Below are positions 4,553 through 5,224 of a stretch of 5,224 nucleotides of DNA, piece after piece. Within the stretch, counting starts at the first letter, position 1; every line of letters starts with the position of its first letter. The DNA comes from DASWJZ01 sp050728815 (GTDB lineage Bacteria; Pseudomonadota; Alphaproteobacteria; Rhizobiales; Afifellaceae). Position numbers and translations under genes: made by a program. A model generated the notes under the pieces. The model was not told the DNA's origin and made no database searches. It worked only from the letters and a program-made list of their open reading frames with translations. The stretch lies in assembly GCA_050728815.1 (NCBI GenBank), contig JBOHKB010000330.1, positions 1 through 5,224 on the forward strand, read 5' to 3'.

Positions 4553-5224
4553 TCAGCGGCCCTTGGTGTCGCCGGTCAGCTCTCCCAAGAGCCGCGCCAT
4601 CTCGTCCTCGAGCGGATCGGAGCTTTCCCGGCGGCGCGAACTCAGGCTGATGACGGGCGCCTCCTCGCGGCGTTCGCTCGGCGCGGGAGACTCGCGTCGC
4701 CGTTCCGGCTCGGGCGCTGGCGCCATTGCGCCTACCGCCGGCTGCGGCGCCTCCTTCTTGGCGGGACGGGTCGACGGTTCGACCGGTGCGCCCCGCTGCC
4801 CGGCGGCTCCGCCGGCCTGGATATCGAAAGCGAACTCGTCGAGATCGACCTCGGGCTTGCGGCGGACATTGCCGGCGGATTGCACTTCTTCCGCCAGCGC
4901 CTCCTCGAGCTTCTCGGCGAGATCGCCGAGCGTGGTGGAGGGGTCGGCCGCGCTTTTCTTTGGCGCAACCGGCGGCCGCGGTTTTGTCGCGCTCTCCCCG
5001 GCGCGCGGCACCGGATCGAAGCGGAGCGCACGTACGATCTCGTTCTCGATGGAATCGGGCGCCTGCCACGGCACGCCGGCGACCGGGAGACTCGGAGATT
5101 CCGCATCCTGGCGGCCGTTGCCCCGGCTGGCCACGGCCTGGCGCTGGCCCGGCTCGGGCCGGCCACCGCCAAGCGGCGCCGGCTGTATCGTGCGGCGCTG
5201 CGCACCGCTGCTGCGGCCCGGTTG
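4553..5224 (-). CDS. C-terminal part of a FliO-like, proline- and charge-rich protein (partial)
   Basis: The frame is open from the right edge to a TGA at 4553-4555, giving 223 residues. The gene continues beyond the window, so the GTG at 5134 need not be its start. The sequence is disordered, rich in Pro, Ala, Arg and Glu. Short helical islands are SIENEIVRALRFD, TTLGDLAEKLEEALAEEV, VDLDEFAFDI and a terminal DPLEDEMARLLGELTGD. No membrane segment or catalytic motif is in the visible part. A disordered tail with repeated 'LaekLeeAL' islands and a last 'SLExEMAxLLG' helix recalls the long C-termini of FliO in Hyphomicrobiales. FliO helps to assemble the FliPQR gate of the flagellar export apparatus. 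That would suit the flagellar neighbourhood but rests on remembered features. A SPOR-type envelope protein is an alternative. It is convergent with dksA, 79 bases away. Confidence 0.6.
   Translation of the reverse strand, partial: QPGRSSGAQRRTIQPAPLGGGRPEPGQRQAVASRGNGRQDAESPSLPVAGVPWQAPDSIENEIVRALRFDPVPRAGESATKPRPPVAPKKSAADPSTTLGDLAEKLEEALAEEVQSAGNVRRKPEVDLDEFAFDIQAGGAAGQRGAPVEPSTRPAKKEAPQPAVGAMAPAPEPERRRESPAPSERREEAPVISLSSRRRESSDPLEDEMARLLGELTGDTKGR

Noticed and set aside
1..5224. CRISPR array, tRNA, rRNA or insertion-sequence transposase
   Set aside because: No regularly spaced direct repeats with unique spacers, no cloverleaf or rRNA segments, and no transposase or integrase motifs seen in any frame. 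The only tandem array is the coding repeat in dksA.

Overview
The window suggests a high-GC alphaproteobacterium, probably of the order Hyphomicrobiales (Rhizobiales). The DksA protein has the form typical of that class, with one zinc-finger cysteine and the EPFMNERQ-type start of the core. The intergenic DNA carries short palindromes (TTC loops, CTTCGACAAGCTCAGGATGAG-like ends) that are common in those genomes. No species can be named from the sequence.

The left half (about 1-2890) looks like accessory DNA. It opens with a possible tail of an unidentified reading frame. A two-gene toxin-antitoxin pair follows (221-675, plus strand, 4-base overlap), probably leaderless. Directly after it lies a piece of a housekeeping gene, 692-919: the last ~75 codons of mfd (transcription-repair coupling factor), cut off from the rest of the gene. 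A minus-strand operon faces it, with an FRG-domain protein (2060-2878) followed without any gap by a stand-alone DUF262 protein (974-2059). Part of the DUF262 gene is markedly AT-rich. These families recur in defence and mobile DNA, so FRG-DUF262 is a candidate two-gene anti-phage or interference module. That role is inferred.

The middle (about 2891-3240) has no credible gene. It is a mosaic of REP-like hairpins, part of it bounded by a perfect 9-bp inverted repeat. A T/G-rich micro-repeat (3281-3307) runs into the 3' end of the next gene.

The right part (3241-5224) looks like core genome, probably the edge of a flagellar cluster. It holds a helical FlgN-like protein (minus), divergent dksA (plus) and the C-terminal part of a FliO-like protein (minus, running off the window). 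The flagellar calls are tentative and rest partly on remembered family features. The most unusual item is dksA: before its normal core it encodes seven tandem 7-residue repeats of the form xKANGHR, one His or Tyr per unit.

The window therefore reads as a junction. An island with toxin-antitoxin and FRG-DUF262 modules lies against an mfd 3' end on one side and repeat-rich DNA on the other, next to a conserved dksA/flagellar region.
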